DNA of 62,000 nucleotides from Gnetum montanum (GCA_015680685.1 MNCI01000651.1:64001-126000); one strand, 5' to 3'; shown: positions 20,216-34,139, counted from the first letter of the stretch. The notes: generated by a model from the letters alone, not told the origin. Numbers and translations are program-made.

Positions 20216-23200
20216 ATGAGCGCACACAAGAATCTTCATTTGCCTTTAACCTTGACTAGACCTCATGGCAAACTCATGAAACACATGAACATAAAGCTTT
20301 TGGACTTTGAAACACCTCCTTGTGACACCAATGTAGCATCCTTAGAAGCATCACTAGACTGGCTAGAACATCTGGTCCAAGCTTTAGATTTAGAAGCTAG
20401 TGATGTAACTGAAGATACACTCATAGAAATCCCTGTAACAACATGTAAAGGTGAGGTGAGAACTTTGAATCTTAGCCCTTTATTGGAGCCACAAATCTAG
20501 TAGAACATATCTAGAGTCCTTAATGATAATGTTAAGGTGTTTGTGTAGTCTTATGAAGATATGCTAGGTTTAGATCCATGCATAATACAACACAACATTA
20601 TCTTAGATCCACGTGTCAAGCCAATCAAACAAAAAGCTTGAAAAATTAAGCTAGAAATTGCATTAGCCATCCATGATGAAATTACTAAACTCTACCAAGC
20701 TAGGTTCATCTAGGTAGTTGATTATGCAGATTGGGTATCAAACATCATGGTTGTCCTCAAGAAAACTGGGGGTATATGCATTTGCATAGACTTCCAAACT
20801 TGAATAAGGCAACTATCAAAGATGATTTCCCATTGCCTAGTATTGACCAACTTGTCGATATTACAGCTAGCCATGCCTTGTTATTTTTTATGGATGGGTT
20901 CTTGGGGTATAATCAAATTCATATAAACCTGGAGCATCAACATGCTACTACTTTCATGACCCCTTGGGGGACATTTTTCTATACAATGATGCCCTTTGGA
21001 CTAAAAAATGCTGGAGCAACATACCAACGTGTGATGACCTACATATTTAGTGACTATCTTCTATAATGACTAAATGACTATGTTGATGATATAGTGGTTA
21101 AGTTCAAAAAAGCTCAGGACCACACAAATGAATTGAACTTGGTCCTTCAACATTATTGTAGGCATGACCTTCACTTGAACACCAAAATGTGTGTCATTGG
21201 TGTTAAAACTAGTTTCATGGTAGGCTTTGTAGTATCAAAATTAGGAATATGTGTACATCCTAATAAGGTCAAGGCTATTATCAATTTAGTGCCACTAGAA
21301 AACCTTAAAGAGCTATGCAGACTATAGGGTAGAATACAATTTATAGATAGATTTATTTCTAGGTTGACTGATAAGTTACACCCAATGCAACACATACTCA
21401 AAAAAGGTGTCAACTTTGAATAGACAAATCAATGCTAAGAAGCATTTTACAACCTAAAAAAGGAGTTGGTTCATCTTCCAACTGTCTACCCTACACAAAG
21501 AGACAAGCCTTTCTACATCTACCTTACAACCTCGAACACGTCCATTGCTTCTCTCCTTTGTTAAAAGAGAGACGATGGTTCTAAAATTCCTATTTACTAC
21601 CTAATTCATGCACTAATAGCTCATGAGGAAAAATACAATGATGTGGAACAAAATTGTCTTACCTTAGTCTTTGCACTTAAGAAATGGAGACACTACCTCT
21701 TACATAGTTAGGTTAACATCATTTGCAAAAGTAACATACTCATAGCCATTACAACCAACATATATGAAAGTAATAATTAGCTATATGGAAAACAATAACT
21801 GCAGAGTTTGACCTACACTACGTAGCACAGACATCCATAAAGGATCAAGCAATAACCACATAACTTACGACTTCACCTATAGATGCTCAGGCAACTGTAG
21901 ATCCAACATTCCTAGACGAGAATGTTAATAGTATAAGCTTGGTACCTATAGACTTTCAGGAAATTTTACACTTTAACGGTGCTTCAACCATGCAAGGCAA
22001 TAGTGCCACTGCCATTATCACATTTCCCTCTAGAGAGATCTAACCTTTTGTGTACCACTTTGCGTTTCTCTATACCAATAATGTCGTAGAATACAAAGGT
22101 CTCCTTAGAGGCATTATAGTGGCTTAGGAGTTAGGCATTCAAAACATAACAATCTGAGGTGATTCATAGCTACTCATTAACCAAGTCATAGAGGTCTATG
22201 ACTATAAAGCACAACACTTGCAACATTACTATAATTTGGCAAAATACTTACTAAAACAATTTGCAACCTTAGATGTTCAACACATTCCCCGCAACAAAAA
22301 TGCTATAGTTGATGCATTGGCCACTTTAGCTTTGAGTGTATCACCAAATATGTTTTCTACCTTACCTGATTCAATAATAGAATGTACTGACCCTATCATT
22401 CATACAACAAGTATCACATCTATAAGTGCAGCCCACACTCAAGAATGTTATGATGATATCAAAGCATACCTTCAACATGATGAGCCTCCACAAACTTTGA
22501 CATCTGCCCAAAAATATGCAGTACAAAAACAAGCATAATAGTATGTCCTTATAGGTGATGATGCTTTATGTCATAGATCTTATGATGGGATACTGTTAAC
22601 TTGCATTAGTAGTAATGAAGCACAAAAGATCGTGGAGCAAGTTCATGAGGGACTATGTGGAGGGCATATAGCTCCCAGGGCAATGGTGGCAAAAATTAGA
22701 TGTCTAGGCTACTATTGGCCTTATATGGAACATGATTACATTTCCAAGGATAGAACATGTGACATATGCCAACGTCATGGGAATCTAATACATGTATCAC
22801 CTATGGAGTTGCACACTACATAAATCACGTGGCCATTTCAATGTTGGGGAGTAGACATCATAGGACCTATAATGCCTAAGTCTTCCATAGGATGTAGCTT
22901 CATTATTATCACAACTGAGTATTTCACAAATTGGGTAGAAGCTATTCCCTTTCAAAAGACAACATTTCAATAGGTTTGCAAATTCATTCTGTACAATATA
23001 GTGACCCAATTTTGTCTCCCTATGACTATAGTTATAGATAATGGCCCACAATTTAGTAGTGCAGAAACCAAATCTTTCTATGAAAACCTTGGTATTAAAC
23101 ACTCCTTTTTATCACCATATTATCCTTGAATGAATGGCCAAGCAAAGTCCACTATTAAGGCCATCATCAACCTTCTAGAAAATATGCTTAGCAATAGTAA

Positions 23201-23687
23201 GTGATGATGGCACGAACAACTAGTCTATGCACTTTGGGCCTACCACACAACATGCAGAACTACAATAGGTAAAACACCATATAGTCTTGTATATAGATCT
23301 AAAGTACTATTTCCTTTTGAATTGTAGGTCTAGTCACTTCACATGATCCTCTTGAATTTTATGGATGAGGCTTAGAACAATAAGTCAAAAATTGTTGACC
23401 TTGACTCTACGAAGGAAAAGCACATCCAAATGCTTAGTCATATCGAGTGGTATCAAGATAAACAATGACAAAAGCACCACCACAATATGCACCAATGTTC
23501 AATGAAGAAAGAAGATCTTAACCTCAAGGCCATTTGTGAATATACAAATAAGTTCTCAGCCAACTAGGAAGGGACCTTTTTGGTCACTAAGGTGTTTGAA
23601 AATGGAGCCTTCGAGCTTGCTGATTTAGATGGCAAAGAGTTCACCAACCCTATCAACCACTTATACCTGAAGTTGTATTACACTTAA
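20216..23687 (+). pseudogene. pol: Tat-lineage pol of B, decayed
   Basis: The domain order matches A. The linker ends in DVTEDTLIEIPVTT. RT has ATIKDDFPLPSIDQLVD, MTPWGTFFYTMMPFGLKNAG and the catalytic YVDDIVV (about 21080). RNase H follows (EEKYNDVEQ); the second RNase H is mostly in shifted frames, with ATLDVQHIPRNKNAIVDALA at about 22260-22320. Integrase has QVHEGLCGGHIAPRAM, CDICQRHGN, VDIIGPI, IDNGPQFSSAE and NGQAKS. It ends NPINHLYLKLYYT before TAA. At least two frame changes (near 20770 and 21780-22200) and many TAG/TAA stops at Trp or Gln positions are present. It is inactive. Confidence 0.95.
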
Positions 23688-23699
23688 CATGAAATGTCA

Positions 23700-24135
23700 T
23701 GTCAACAATGATAGCAAGGTAAGCAAAACATCTGCTATGATGTTAAACTAGCACAGAACATCCACTATGACATTAAACTGGCATAGAGCATCTGCTATGA
23801 TGTTAAATTAGCATAGATCATCCGCTATGATATTAAACTGGCATAGAATGTCCTTGGGCTATGACATGAAACTGGCACCCACAACATGATCCGTGATGAC
23901 CTTAAACTAGCTAGCCACCATCTGCTACAATGTTAAATTAGCATAGCGATCTACTAAGACCTTAAACTAACATAACATGGTCCACCCAAACCTTAAACTA
24001 GGATCATGGTTTGCTAAGACCATAAAATAGCATAGCATGGTTTTCCTGGACCTTAAACTAGGATCACAGTCTACTGAAAGCTTAAACCAGCACAACCAAT
24101 GGTCTACCAAGACCTAAAACTAGGTTCACGATGCA
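23700..24135 (+). repeat. Minisatellite after pol of B
   Basis: About fifteen copies of a unit near 30 bases, CATCTGCTATGATGTTAAAC plus TAGCATAGAA, grading into GGTCTACCAAGACCTAAAAC variants. It is at the same position as 8545-9005 in A. Confidence 0.85.
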
Positions 24136-25648
24136 GCATCCACAGTTCAACATACATGATCCTATGAACAAGAGAGTGAGAATACTGTCCATCTTCAATC
24201 ATCTTCCCATGCCTTTTGAGTTTTAGAATGCAACTCATGATGTTAAGGGAAAACCCTCTAAGACATTTGCAATGTCACTACCCTTGGCATCTTACTGATC
24301 TTCTAGACTTGTTGTTTGACATCTTGCTGACCTTCCAGAGCTATTGCCATCACTTCCAACCATGTTGATTATAGCTCTCACCATTAGCAATACTCACTAG
24401 AGTCCCAATAGTACTATAACATAACCACAGCATTTCCATCCTCTAGTACTTGCCATCGCCTAAGCTAGCAAGAGTGACCAGTAGTGTGATTCTGAATCAC
24501 ATTGCTGAGTTTCCTGGCTCTTGTCTTTGGCAAAAATTCCTGAGCACGAGCATCACCATCACTCCTATTCTCTTAGGTGCTCACTTTTAGTATGGCTTCT
24601 GGAGCTTTTTCAGCCTACCACCATCAACACCTACATTAGCCTTCTTGCTTTGGACATTGCATGCACCTAACACAGTCCTTGCAGTGTCCCAGGTAGGTAG
24701 GACTTCACTGTCATTTCACATGGTGGTTGTTTTCTCTGTGTTGCATTTGTAGGATAAACCTTGAATGGCATCACTCAGGAATGCATTCCACCATGAGATA
24801 AATACACTGCATTGTTCCAATGTACCCGTTCTAGCTGGCCTAGGTACTTAAGAGTGCATACCCCAACATCCCCTCAATTAACCTACCCTCTACCTTTTTC
24901 ATTTGCAATCTCCAACATCCCTTTCAAGCATTTTCAACACATGAAAAACCCTTTCCCATGCTTAACCGCCAAACCCATGATAGATGTGACATAGCTCATC
25001 CCATGGGAAGCCTTTGTAGGCTGGTCAAAGCCCCACATAGATGTAACACAACTCATCACATGGAGAAAACACCTATCCTACAATTGTAATGTGGTTGCCT
25101 TCAAGCAGATATGGGCATGCAATTCACCTAGAAAAAAAAATAAAACAAAGAAAAATAAGAAGCAAGAAAGAAAAAAAAGAAATAAAGAAAAAAAAGAACA
25201 AAAAATGAAGAAAAAGAAAGGAAAACAAGACAAGTCAAGTGCCCAGATCAAATGGTATAGTTGCTTCTTTGCAACTGTCTTAGCTTTGGATTGATCGTCT
25301 CCAAGCATGCCAATGAGAGGTCAAACTCCAAAGGGAAGGACACCTTTGCATGCTGACTCCCTCATAAGCATTTCAATGAGGGATCATGCTATGGCAACAC
25401 ACCATCATGGCATTACATCTCACTGTTACCCATTCTACCCAAGCTATCCTTTGTCCCCTTGACCAATCTCCTTGAGCCTATCCTTTGTTCCCTACCATAC
25501 CTTATTTCCTCCACACTCTCAAGCATAGTAAAGCATCGTCTAAGCGGGCACTAATGAATGGTTTTGGTGTCATGTTCATTGTGGTGTTTTGTATTCTTTA
25601 TTTATGTCTCTCAGGCCAATCCTCCAAATGTCAACAAAGAGGGGCTAG
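24136..25648 (+). other. 3' untranslated region of B with a conserved splice acceptor
   Basis: No coding match. TTGCATTTGTAG followed by GATAAACC (acceptor ends 24752) corresponds to the intron end in A at 9214. A possible donor GTAGGT lies near 24697. An A-rich purine tract covers 25130-25220. The region ends in the polypurine tract CAACAAAGAGGGG (about 25632-25644), preceded by the decayed left arm of the inverted repeat (TGTGGTGTTTTGTATTC, about 25580). Confidence 0.5.
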
Positions 25649-27400
25649 TGAAACACAACTAATTTTGGGCTCCTTTAGTTCAATAGTAGATGTGTCTAAG
25701 TGTCAAAACTTTGGGGCAAAATGTTTCTAAGTTTGGCATCACGTTGTGTAGTGTAGATAGCATAGCACACTAGGAGCCCTATTTTTTGCAAACATTTTCT
25801 TAGTCTACCCACTATGCTCCCTAGCACAGCTAGCATAGCACATGTTTCTAAGGACAATTTGTACAATTGTCAAGTCAGAAGTGGTCAAAAGGACACTAAG
25901 GATGGACTAAAAAATTCAGAAAATTTTCTATCTCCCAAGCTATCAAGCCTGCTACGCTCTCCAGCTTGTCCACTTGACACATGTCCTGGTTTCTAGTCCA
26001 CCCAAGTGTCAGGCTAAGAGTTGTCAAAGGTACTCATGATGGAAAAAATAGTTCAGCAAATTTTCTATCTTCAGAACTATCATGCTTCACTATGCTACAC
26101 AGTGTAGATAGTGTAGCAGGCTATTTAGGACTCAAAATTTTTTAAGTGTTTGACCAGACATGGAAGGTGCATGTGGCAATCTTTTGACTTCCAAGGCTAC
26201 CTGTCCTACTTCATCTTTGGAGTGTGATTACTGTCCCATGGTAAAACATTATAAATTTTGTCAAAATTCATCCAAAAATTGGTGTTATGCTTTGCTACAC
26301 TAGACAACGTACATAGCATAATAGAGGTTCCAAGATCAAAAATTTTCCTAGTATAGAACGAGGAGGTATCAAGCCATTCTAATATGGAAGATGCACTTTC
26401 TAGTTGCTAAAGATGCCTATCTTGTGACATGCTAGAGTGGTAGCTTCAATTTTAACAAAATTCACTAGAAAATGGATGCTACACTTTGCTAGACTTTGTA
26501 GCATAGATAGTGTAGCAAGCTAAATTTGCAAAAAATTTCTAAGTTTTTTCACTATGCTTCGTCATGCTAAGCAGCGTAGACAACGTAACACTTGGAAACC
26601 ACATCTGAATGCCTTCAAAAGCTTCTAGAACTCAACATTGACCTTCATCTCAGCTCTAGCATCTCTCTAGTAGTCAAGATTAGTAGTTTGCTTTATTTTT
26701 GCACCTCCTGTTGATCCCTAAAATTGTCCCTATGCTTGACCCTACTCAAGAGAGGAGGGGAAGACGTAGTCCTAGAGTGTAGGCTCCAAGTTACATTTGT
26801 TTTGGATATTTTTTAGGTACATGGTAGTTCTTTAGACTCTGGCACATGTGGGTTGGGCATTATGGTCATAGTTTGGTAGATTTTCAATCCCCATTCCTGT
26901 CCTGCAGAGCATAGCACCATTGAGCTTGACACTTTGAGCGTAGCATGCTAGCATGACTTGTTTATTCAAATTCATGCTATGTGGGACCCAAGACAAATGG
27001 CATCCAACCCACATCTCCTGACAACCCTAGCTCTATAAATACCCTAGTAATCAACATTCTAAGGGTTGGCTGTGGTAGAAGATTGGCAAGCAAAAGGTTG
27101 ATGAGCAGCAAATCTCAGCATTAAAGGATTCCTAGCACCTGCTTCCCTCCCGCACTTGAGTGTAACATCTAGTTGAGCACGACACCTAGCATTTACAAAA
27201 TGTAACTATGATTAGTCCAGAAACCTCCATCTCTTTTGTGTCTATTAGCATCATATCTATAGCATCCTAGGGACTATGGGCATACTACCTCGCTGTTCCA
27301 CTATGCCTGTCTAACACTGCATGATGGTTGTACACATCATTTAATTGAAAGTCACACTCCCCCGATCTTGTGGTGGTGCATTATTCTCACCTAAACTCTC
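25649..27400 (+). mobile_element. LTR3 of the chain (between B and C), diverged; 3' end uncertain
   Basis: It starts TGAAACACAAC after the polypurine tract. Apart from the first bases it does not align well with LTR1/2, so it is a different subfamily. It contains repeated inverted words such as GTAGATAGCATAGCA and GCTACACAGTGTAGATAGTG (25740-26600), in the position of the GCGTATACGC arrays. A TATA box (CTATAAATACC) lies near 27032. The end is not defined by a PBS or by comparison. Confidence 0.45.
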
Positions 27401-27830
27401 ATTTCATTTTTCTATGACATATATTTCAAATTGTTAGCATATTTATTTATTTCTATTGCTAATATTCATTAAGATACTCATGTTGACACACTCCCGTTGT
27501 TATACATGTTACGCTCTTTCTTGTTCTGACTCCTACATGTGACACTCTAAAAACACTATTTGTAAATAGTTATTAGAGACCACGTAAGTCCTTGTCTGAT
27601 TGACTAGACCATTTAGGGCATCCCAGTTATGTTTTTTCAAACATGGCCCTCCCATAAACTTGAGGTTAGGCTATACGCCTGATGACCTCTTGGTGTTTTA
27701 GCCATAGACATTTTCAAATGCTACACCCATGCAATAGGACCTCTTCATGAGGAGCCTGAAGTGGAATCTATTTGATAGATTCTAGAAGAATAAGTGCCCA
27801 CAAAGAAATCACAATGAGGGAAAGTGCTAA
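27401..27830. other. Unassigned spacer between LTR3 and the Athila-like ORF
   Basis: AT-rich at first. No gene, LTR end or terminal inverted bases recognised. The 5' LTR and pol of the inserted Athila-like element, and the first half of gag C, must have been lost around here. Confidence 0.4.
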
Positions 27831-30405
27831 GACCCATGCCAAGGCTTGAGGTTACTTTGACTAAATGCTACCTTGACATCATCAGGACCCAAGACATTCA
27901 ACAATCAATTCTTCAAGAAATAAACTTTTGGCCATTGCTAGCGAAAGCTCTAACAAAATTGCAAACCTCTCCCATGTGGCCAATCACCACATCTAGTGGG
28001 AAATGGTACATGGAAAAGACATATCTCTTCTGGAACAATAAAAGATCAGGGTCCATAGTGAAAGTCAAGGATATTCAGGTGTCCTACTTGGCTGAGGATA
28101 TCACAAAGGCACTGTTGTTACCTAACATTGGGACATAGTTGGCAAATTTATTAATAAAAGGTGATCCTAGGGCCAAATAGGAGTTGACTTATCAGTGTTA
28201 CGGGGTTGACTGTAAGGAGTATGGCGCACTCACACCAACAGAGCACATCTATTTCAAAATTGTGGCCTATCACCTCAATCCAATGATGAGGCCCAACACG
28301 GTGACCACCTTCTCTCCCTAAGCATGTGTCGCTGTAAGTAAGAGATTTTTTGTGAACCTTCCACAACTCATCTATTTGGAGATTGAAAAAATTTTTAAAG
28401 AAAATGAACATGAAAGAAAAGCCTTTCCCTTTTTGTGCCTCATTTGGAAACTCTACAAAAGGGCAAGAATTGTTTGCTATGCTAATGACATAATTAGGCA
28501 TGCTCCTTTGGGTTCATTGTCTAAAATGATGAAGGAAAATACACCTACTACAACTCAAGAAGAGGAGCAATCATTGGCATGGCTACCTACTCAAGAAACA
28601 ATGTTGAAGGCCTACGCAACCATCGAATGCTTGTGTGAAATCTAAAAGTAGCTCTTGCATGAGCAAGAGAAGCATGTAGGATGCAAGAGAAGCATGCAGG
28701 GATGAGTAGTGTAAATCCATTTGTGTATAGATAAATAATGAGTCACCTTAATGAGGTGACTCAAAAAATCAACCACATGGAGAGGGGTGGACCAATATTC
28801 TTTGCCCAATGAACACAGTTGCCCACAAGGTCTGATCCCAATGCTTGAGAGGTAACAGTGTCACCATAATAACACCATTTATTCCTAGAAATCTATGGGA
28901 ATGTTTCCACCTTCTAGATGCATTTGGAGGAAGGTGAAGGGACCACTATCCTAGTGATGCAGCACCAAGGGCAATAGACAATGGCTAAAGTAGTTGCTAA
29001 CTACATCGTCGAACCACTCAATGCACCTACAACATCTATACCTGATGTATCTACACTTCGAGATGTGTAGAAATTAATAGGAATGGTTAGTAGAAAACTA
29101 AATTTATCCTAGCATGAATAATTTCTATATTAACTAGTGGGGACTAGGCAACCAATTTTGGATATCTTCAATTTTTCAAATAACATCACCAAAACCTAGT
29201 CGAAGCTGCTAGATGCAAGGGGCAAATGCATCATTTTGGATGGGTAACTTGAAATGGATCAACTACAAAATTAATGCTTTGTGGTGGAGATTACCAAATT
29301 ACATGCTTGTTTTGTTGATTCTATAATCCTCAGCACAACAACAACCAAAGATGAAGCTTTCCAACAGCTTCAAGAATGATTCAGGAAGGTTGAGAAGGAA
29401 GCAATAATGACCATCTTTAACCAATCCATAGTAGAGGCAATGATGCATTCAATTTAGAATGACTTGGCTCAAATGCACTAGGAGAATGAAACTCTAAATG
29501 CACAAAATCATTTCTTACATAATTTTGATGCTTAGAAGAAACAATTGTAAGAATTTATTCATCAACAACAAAAGCAACTTGCCAAGGTGAACACTAAGTT
29601 AAGGAGATTGGCCATAGAAAATTAGAATCTGTCAATGGAGTAAGTTTGTGCCTTCTACTAGAAATCTACTATCAAGATCACTGCATAGAAAAATGAAGCC
29701 TTGAAGTTTGAAATAATCAAAAATCACTATAGAGACTAGGTTGGCCTACAAAAGGAAGTAAATGAAAAGTACATCCAAATGGCGAAGGCAAAAATAAATA
29801 GATCTCTCCAACAATTCCAACATAGAAAAGAAGTTTGGTAGCCCATCATTGATGAGATTGATGCCTAAAATAAAGTAGAGATATATTTAAAGGAGTTGTA
29901 GATAGAAGAAATGATAGAATACATGGAGCCGGCCAATCTCAGATATGTAAACTTGGCTATGCTGATTGTTGGACAACCATGGTCAAAATTAGAGAAACAA
30001 GTGGCTAGATAATATTTTCTATAAGAGGTAGAGTTCAAGCACCATAAAGACACCAAGTAGAAGCTTGAAACTATAAATGCTAAACTCTAAGTTCTCAAAG
30101 CATAATTCATGGACTAATGATCAACTACTGAGAACCTAGCGAAAAGGATGAATGATTACCAGGAGTTGAAGGATATAGTTAGAGCATTTGACATTGAATG
30201 CAAACAATTCACTACCTAGTTTATCAATGCAAAGGAGCTATTTCTTGAAATTCTGTGCCCTTGGGATGTTCTTGTTCTAACCCACATTGAAGAAGCTGCA
30301 TGGATGGTGCATGGTCCTAAAATTAAGAAGAAAAAAATTAAAGCATTGCTAGATGCTTTTTGCCTTCCATTAGAAGTTGCAACAGTAGCAGGAAAACCAT
30401 AATAG
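27830..30405 (+). pseudogene. Athila-like 3' ORF (transposon-protein domain plus coiled coil) of insert F
   Basis: One + frame with many stops. The N-terminal domain (27836-28640) reads PMWPITTSSGKWYMEKTYLF, IQVSYLAEDITKALLLP, FFVNLPQLIYLEIEKIF and FPFLCLIWKLYKRARIV. It resembles the env-like / ORF-1 region that Athila elements carry before the 3' LTR. From about 29040 to 30400 a long Glu/Lys/Gln-rich region with heptad-like spacing predicts coiled coil. The relative in element D (54428-55184) shares GSPLWPAL and WYLGEMYQFWHNKEEG. It ends about 310 bases before the LTR. Decayed; the function of the family is not established. Confidence 0.6.
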
Positions 30406-30715
30406 CCTTGACCGTCACATGTGCATGAAACTAGTGGAGGTCCCTCAAAACCACAATAAACTAGGACTATCTAATGTTCTCCACCAAAATTATACCAACA
30501 AGAACTATGCTATTCAATTTTGAAGAGTCATGTCATGATGTTCAATTTTATGTCATGAACACTATCATTTTTGCAATGTGTTGATCTGTACACTCAAGCA
30601 CTTTATTTTGTGTTAAGTCAATCTATTTTATTTGTGAAAGTTTAGTTAATAATCTCATAACTTCCCAATTTTGTAAAAGAACTTGAAGATGAGTTTTCAT
30701 TTAGTGATGGGGGTA

Positions 30716-31625
30716 TGATGAATTGTAGGCCTTGTCAACTAGGCCTTGTCAATGAGGCCTCATCGATGCATTGTATCATGCATCGACGAGGCCCCGTTGA
30801 CATAGTTTTTACATTTTTCCTATAAATATGAATCTAATAGCTGCATTTATGATAATGAGATTTACTAGTAGTGAAGCTCTGACCATTTGTTCATTTGAAA
30901 GTTAGAATTTTTCTCCTGAGTGCCCACAACAGGAGTCATTGAGTGGACGGATCTTTATTTGAGCATTGTTGTACCTAAGCATGATAGTGTGTGTGGAAAT
31001 AAAGACAAGCTTTTTGATAAACCTTGTAGCATTCTAGATATATTAAACATTTTATTTATGCATTAAATGTTTTCAGTTATTTATTAAATGTGTTCAATTA
31101 TTTATTAAATGTTTTTGAGTAATTAAGTTAATTAAGTAGTTAAATAAGATAAGCTAGATAGATTAAACACATAAGTACAACCACTTCTAGCATAACATGT
31201 ATTTTCTTGGTAATCCAAGTAGCATTCTCGCTTGGTAAGCCTAGTAGCAGAGTGCTTGGAAACTTGGTAGTTGATACATGGGTTTAGGACATGTGCAAAA
31301 CGTGGGACTAGATGCTTATGTTAAAGACTGCATAAATACTAGTTAATTAGTTAAATTAAATTAGTTAATCCAATTAATTTTATCTCCCTATAAATACCAA
31401 AACCATAAAATACAAAATGATAAAAATCAAATGCCTTAATTACACTTAACCATACCAATGTATGTCACAAGTGTAATTGGGAAGGCAACAAATGACCTTA
31501 AGGCAAGGTTCACTTCCTAGAAGACTAGTGCACCAAAAACTACAAAGTTTGTGGAATTTAACCAGATCATATGTGAATACTTGTGATTCATATGGTTAGA
31601 TGTAGGGGTACCTCACTATTCATCA
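30716..31625 (+). mobile_element. 3' LTR of Athila-like insert F, inside gag of C
   Basis: It starts TGATGAATTG after the purine-rich GATGGGGGTA (30706-30715) and ends CTCACTATTCATCA. The ends match those of element D (TGATGAGTC...CATTCATCA). Length 910 bases. TATAAATA lies at 30821-30828. Directly after the end, sequence of gag C resumes (MFLKGKALDWY), so F interrupted C. No matching 5' LTR or target duplication could be found. Confidence 0.8.
30734..30801. repeat. Large hairpin in U3 of the F LTR
   Basis: GGCCTCATCGATGCA (30756-30770) and TGCATCGACGAGGCC (30779-30793) form a 15-base stem with one mismatch and an 8-base loop. GTCAAC (30734) and GTTGAC (30796) extend it. It sits at the place where other Athila-like LTRs here carry GCGATATCGC palindromes. 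Confidence 0.8.
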
Positions 31626-33920
31626 TCCATGTTCCTCAAGGGTAAGGCTCTAGATTGGTATTGAACCTTTCCTAGAGGTGCCATCTCTTTCTTTGAGGGC
31701 TTAATAAACCAATTTGTCAATTGCTTTAGATACAACTTGAAGCTAGATGCCACATTATACCAATAAATGAAAGTGAGGTAGGGGCCACTTAAACCATTCA
31801 AAAGGTTCATTCAGAGATGTAATTTAACCCTCAATGAGATTCTAGAGTCTATCTTTAAAATCCACCTCTTAGCCATCTACAATGAACCAGTAAATGACTT
31901 TATCAGGTCAAAGCTTTACTACCTAGAGTGCCAATTACTAAGTTAAGCCTTCTCACAAACTAAGAACATTGAGAAGGCAATTGAGGCAAGTAATGACCTA
32001 GCCTACATGGCCTATAAAAATGAATATGTAAGGAGGAATAGGGATAAAACCAAGCAAGAACATACAACCATGGCTCCAGTGACAAAAGCGTCAAAATAAG
32101 AAGAAAGGTGGGGATCATCACTACATGACAAATCCCAAGACTCATCGCAACCATCCACTTTCTATGCTCCAAATCAACCAAGACCAAATTTTGGATGGAA
32201 AGATAGTTCTGAGTACACAAGGTTACTTATGAAGCATTCTAAGATTCTAGAACAACTACTTAAAGACAACTATATACAACATAAGAAACTATTTGAGAAG
32301 GATCATGATAATCTTCTTTGTGACATAACTAGAGATCCAACGATAGTTGAAAGACAATTTGAAGCTACTAAAGTAATTTAGAATGGATAGGTACTATCAT
32401 TATCATCAAATGACTAGTCATTACATTGATTTTTATCTAGCATTAAAGGATGACCTTCAAAAGATGATAGACCATGAAGTGTTGGTGTTAAATGAGCCCA
32501 ACTCTCCAAGTGCCAATAACAACTCTTACATTATAGCCTCATTCATAGAAACAAAATAGTCTAATCCTCATAGGAAACCATTTGTCATAAAAGTACCATT
32601 TTAGCCCCAAAATGCAAAGTATAGAGATCCCTTCATCATATAGGTATCACCTTCTTCAGCCCCTAAGAAGCCTTTCATCATACATGTCCCTCTAGTGCCA
32701 TCAACTTCATAATCCAAACCATGAGATATCAATCCTTCAAAGCCTAAGGAACCATTCATTATTTGAGTCCCTTCATCTTCAACAAGTAAGACCACAACAA
32801 CACATGACTAAATATCACTTATAGTGGTGCACAACTTAGAGGTTAGCACAAAATCATTTCTACAATGATGGCAAAAACAACCTATCACCAAATCAACAAT
32901 AAAGCCGATTGAAGGTAATGAATGACAAAAGGTTCTGAAGCAAGCTAACCAACCTAGATCTACACCAAGATCAACTACATCTATAGGCAAGAGACCCAAG
33001 GTGCATACATCAAAATCTAAGCCACAAACTATAGGAAGGATGGAGGAAGTTAAGATCACTAAGCTTGAAACATTACATACTAGGGGAAAGAGTTTCCTTG
33101 CAACAATAGAGTAAGTCAAATGGTCATTAAAGCAAAAGAACACATTAGAGAACTTTTTCAACTTGGGAAAAAACTCTTCTACACATAGGGATGCACTAGC
33201 TTAAGTGTTAAACTCTATCCCTATGAGAAGAGGCATTCTTTCTAACAAAGAATCAATAAACTCTATCATTGAGCAAGATCCTATTAGGGAAAATGGGCAT
33301 TAACCCATGCTCAAATTTCATGATAATGAAGTGAAGAATGACTTTTAAAATGAAGAGGTGCTATCTACTCCACTCCTCATTGCTATAACTGTTAGTAAAT
33401 ACAAGGTCCATTGTCGTCATGTGATGATAGGGCAATACCTAATGTATTACCATTTGCCATTGTTGACAAGATAGGCTTAACAAAGAACAACCAAGAAACC
33501 ACTACCTTAGTACTTAATTCATTTAATGTCTCATGAGTAGTAGTGTGAAGTTTCATCTCCTTGGATTTCATGGCTAGTGAGAAATTTCCTACATCTACCA
33601 ACTTCCTAATAGCGGAGGAGATACCTAGCTTAAACTTAATCTTAGAAAGGCCATGGTTAGCTCAGCTTCACACAGTCTCATCCCCTATACATTAAGAGAT
33701 TCACTTAACCTACAATGGAGGGAAAATTATCATTCAAAGTGAAAATATGTCACTATCCTTACTTAACTATGTTAACATTGATCAAGGTTTAGAGGTGAAT
33801 TTTTAAGAGGAGAAAGCTAAAACTCAAGCTGTGGCTAGTATCAAGAGTACAACCAATAAAAAAGACAATAACAATGCTAGCAATATTGACTTTGTGACAT
33901 GGGATGGTCAATGAAAACAC
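31626..33920 (+). pseudogene. gag: gag-protease of C, 5' truncated and decayed
   Basis: It begins within the capsid domain (KGKALDWY, FVNCFRYNLKLDATL, AFSQTKNIEKAIEAS) just after the F LTR. A linker follows with degraded repeats of PFII.VP type (about 32500-32790). The protease C-terminal part is recognisable near 33620-33760 (EEIPSLNLILERPWLAQLHT, IHLTYNGGKIII), matching B. Several stops and frame changes. The N-terminal half was lost with the F insertion or later. Confidence 0.75.
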
Positions 33921-34139
33921 CTACAACTTGTCATGCTAAAAAAGAGAGATGATGATCATAGCATCATGCTAAAAGGATTCATTGATCCTTCAAGGATCAA
34001 ATAGCTAATGCATGGTAAACATCTCATCCATTCTTTTGTTAATCGTTTCTTCACCTTTGCAACAATATATCATGTATTATTGCTAATTCTATCCTTCTAT
34101 GCTCTTTCGAGGGCATCCCATACTTGCTAGGAAAGTATT
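33921..34139. other. Spacer between protease of C and minisatellite
   Basis: I see nothing beyond AT-rich decayed sequence. Confidence 0.3.

Noticed and set aside
24812-24994. Small + frame in the 3' region of B
   Set aside because: No counterpart in A or C and no recognisable composition.
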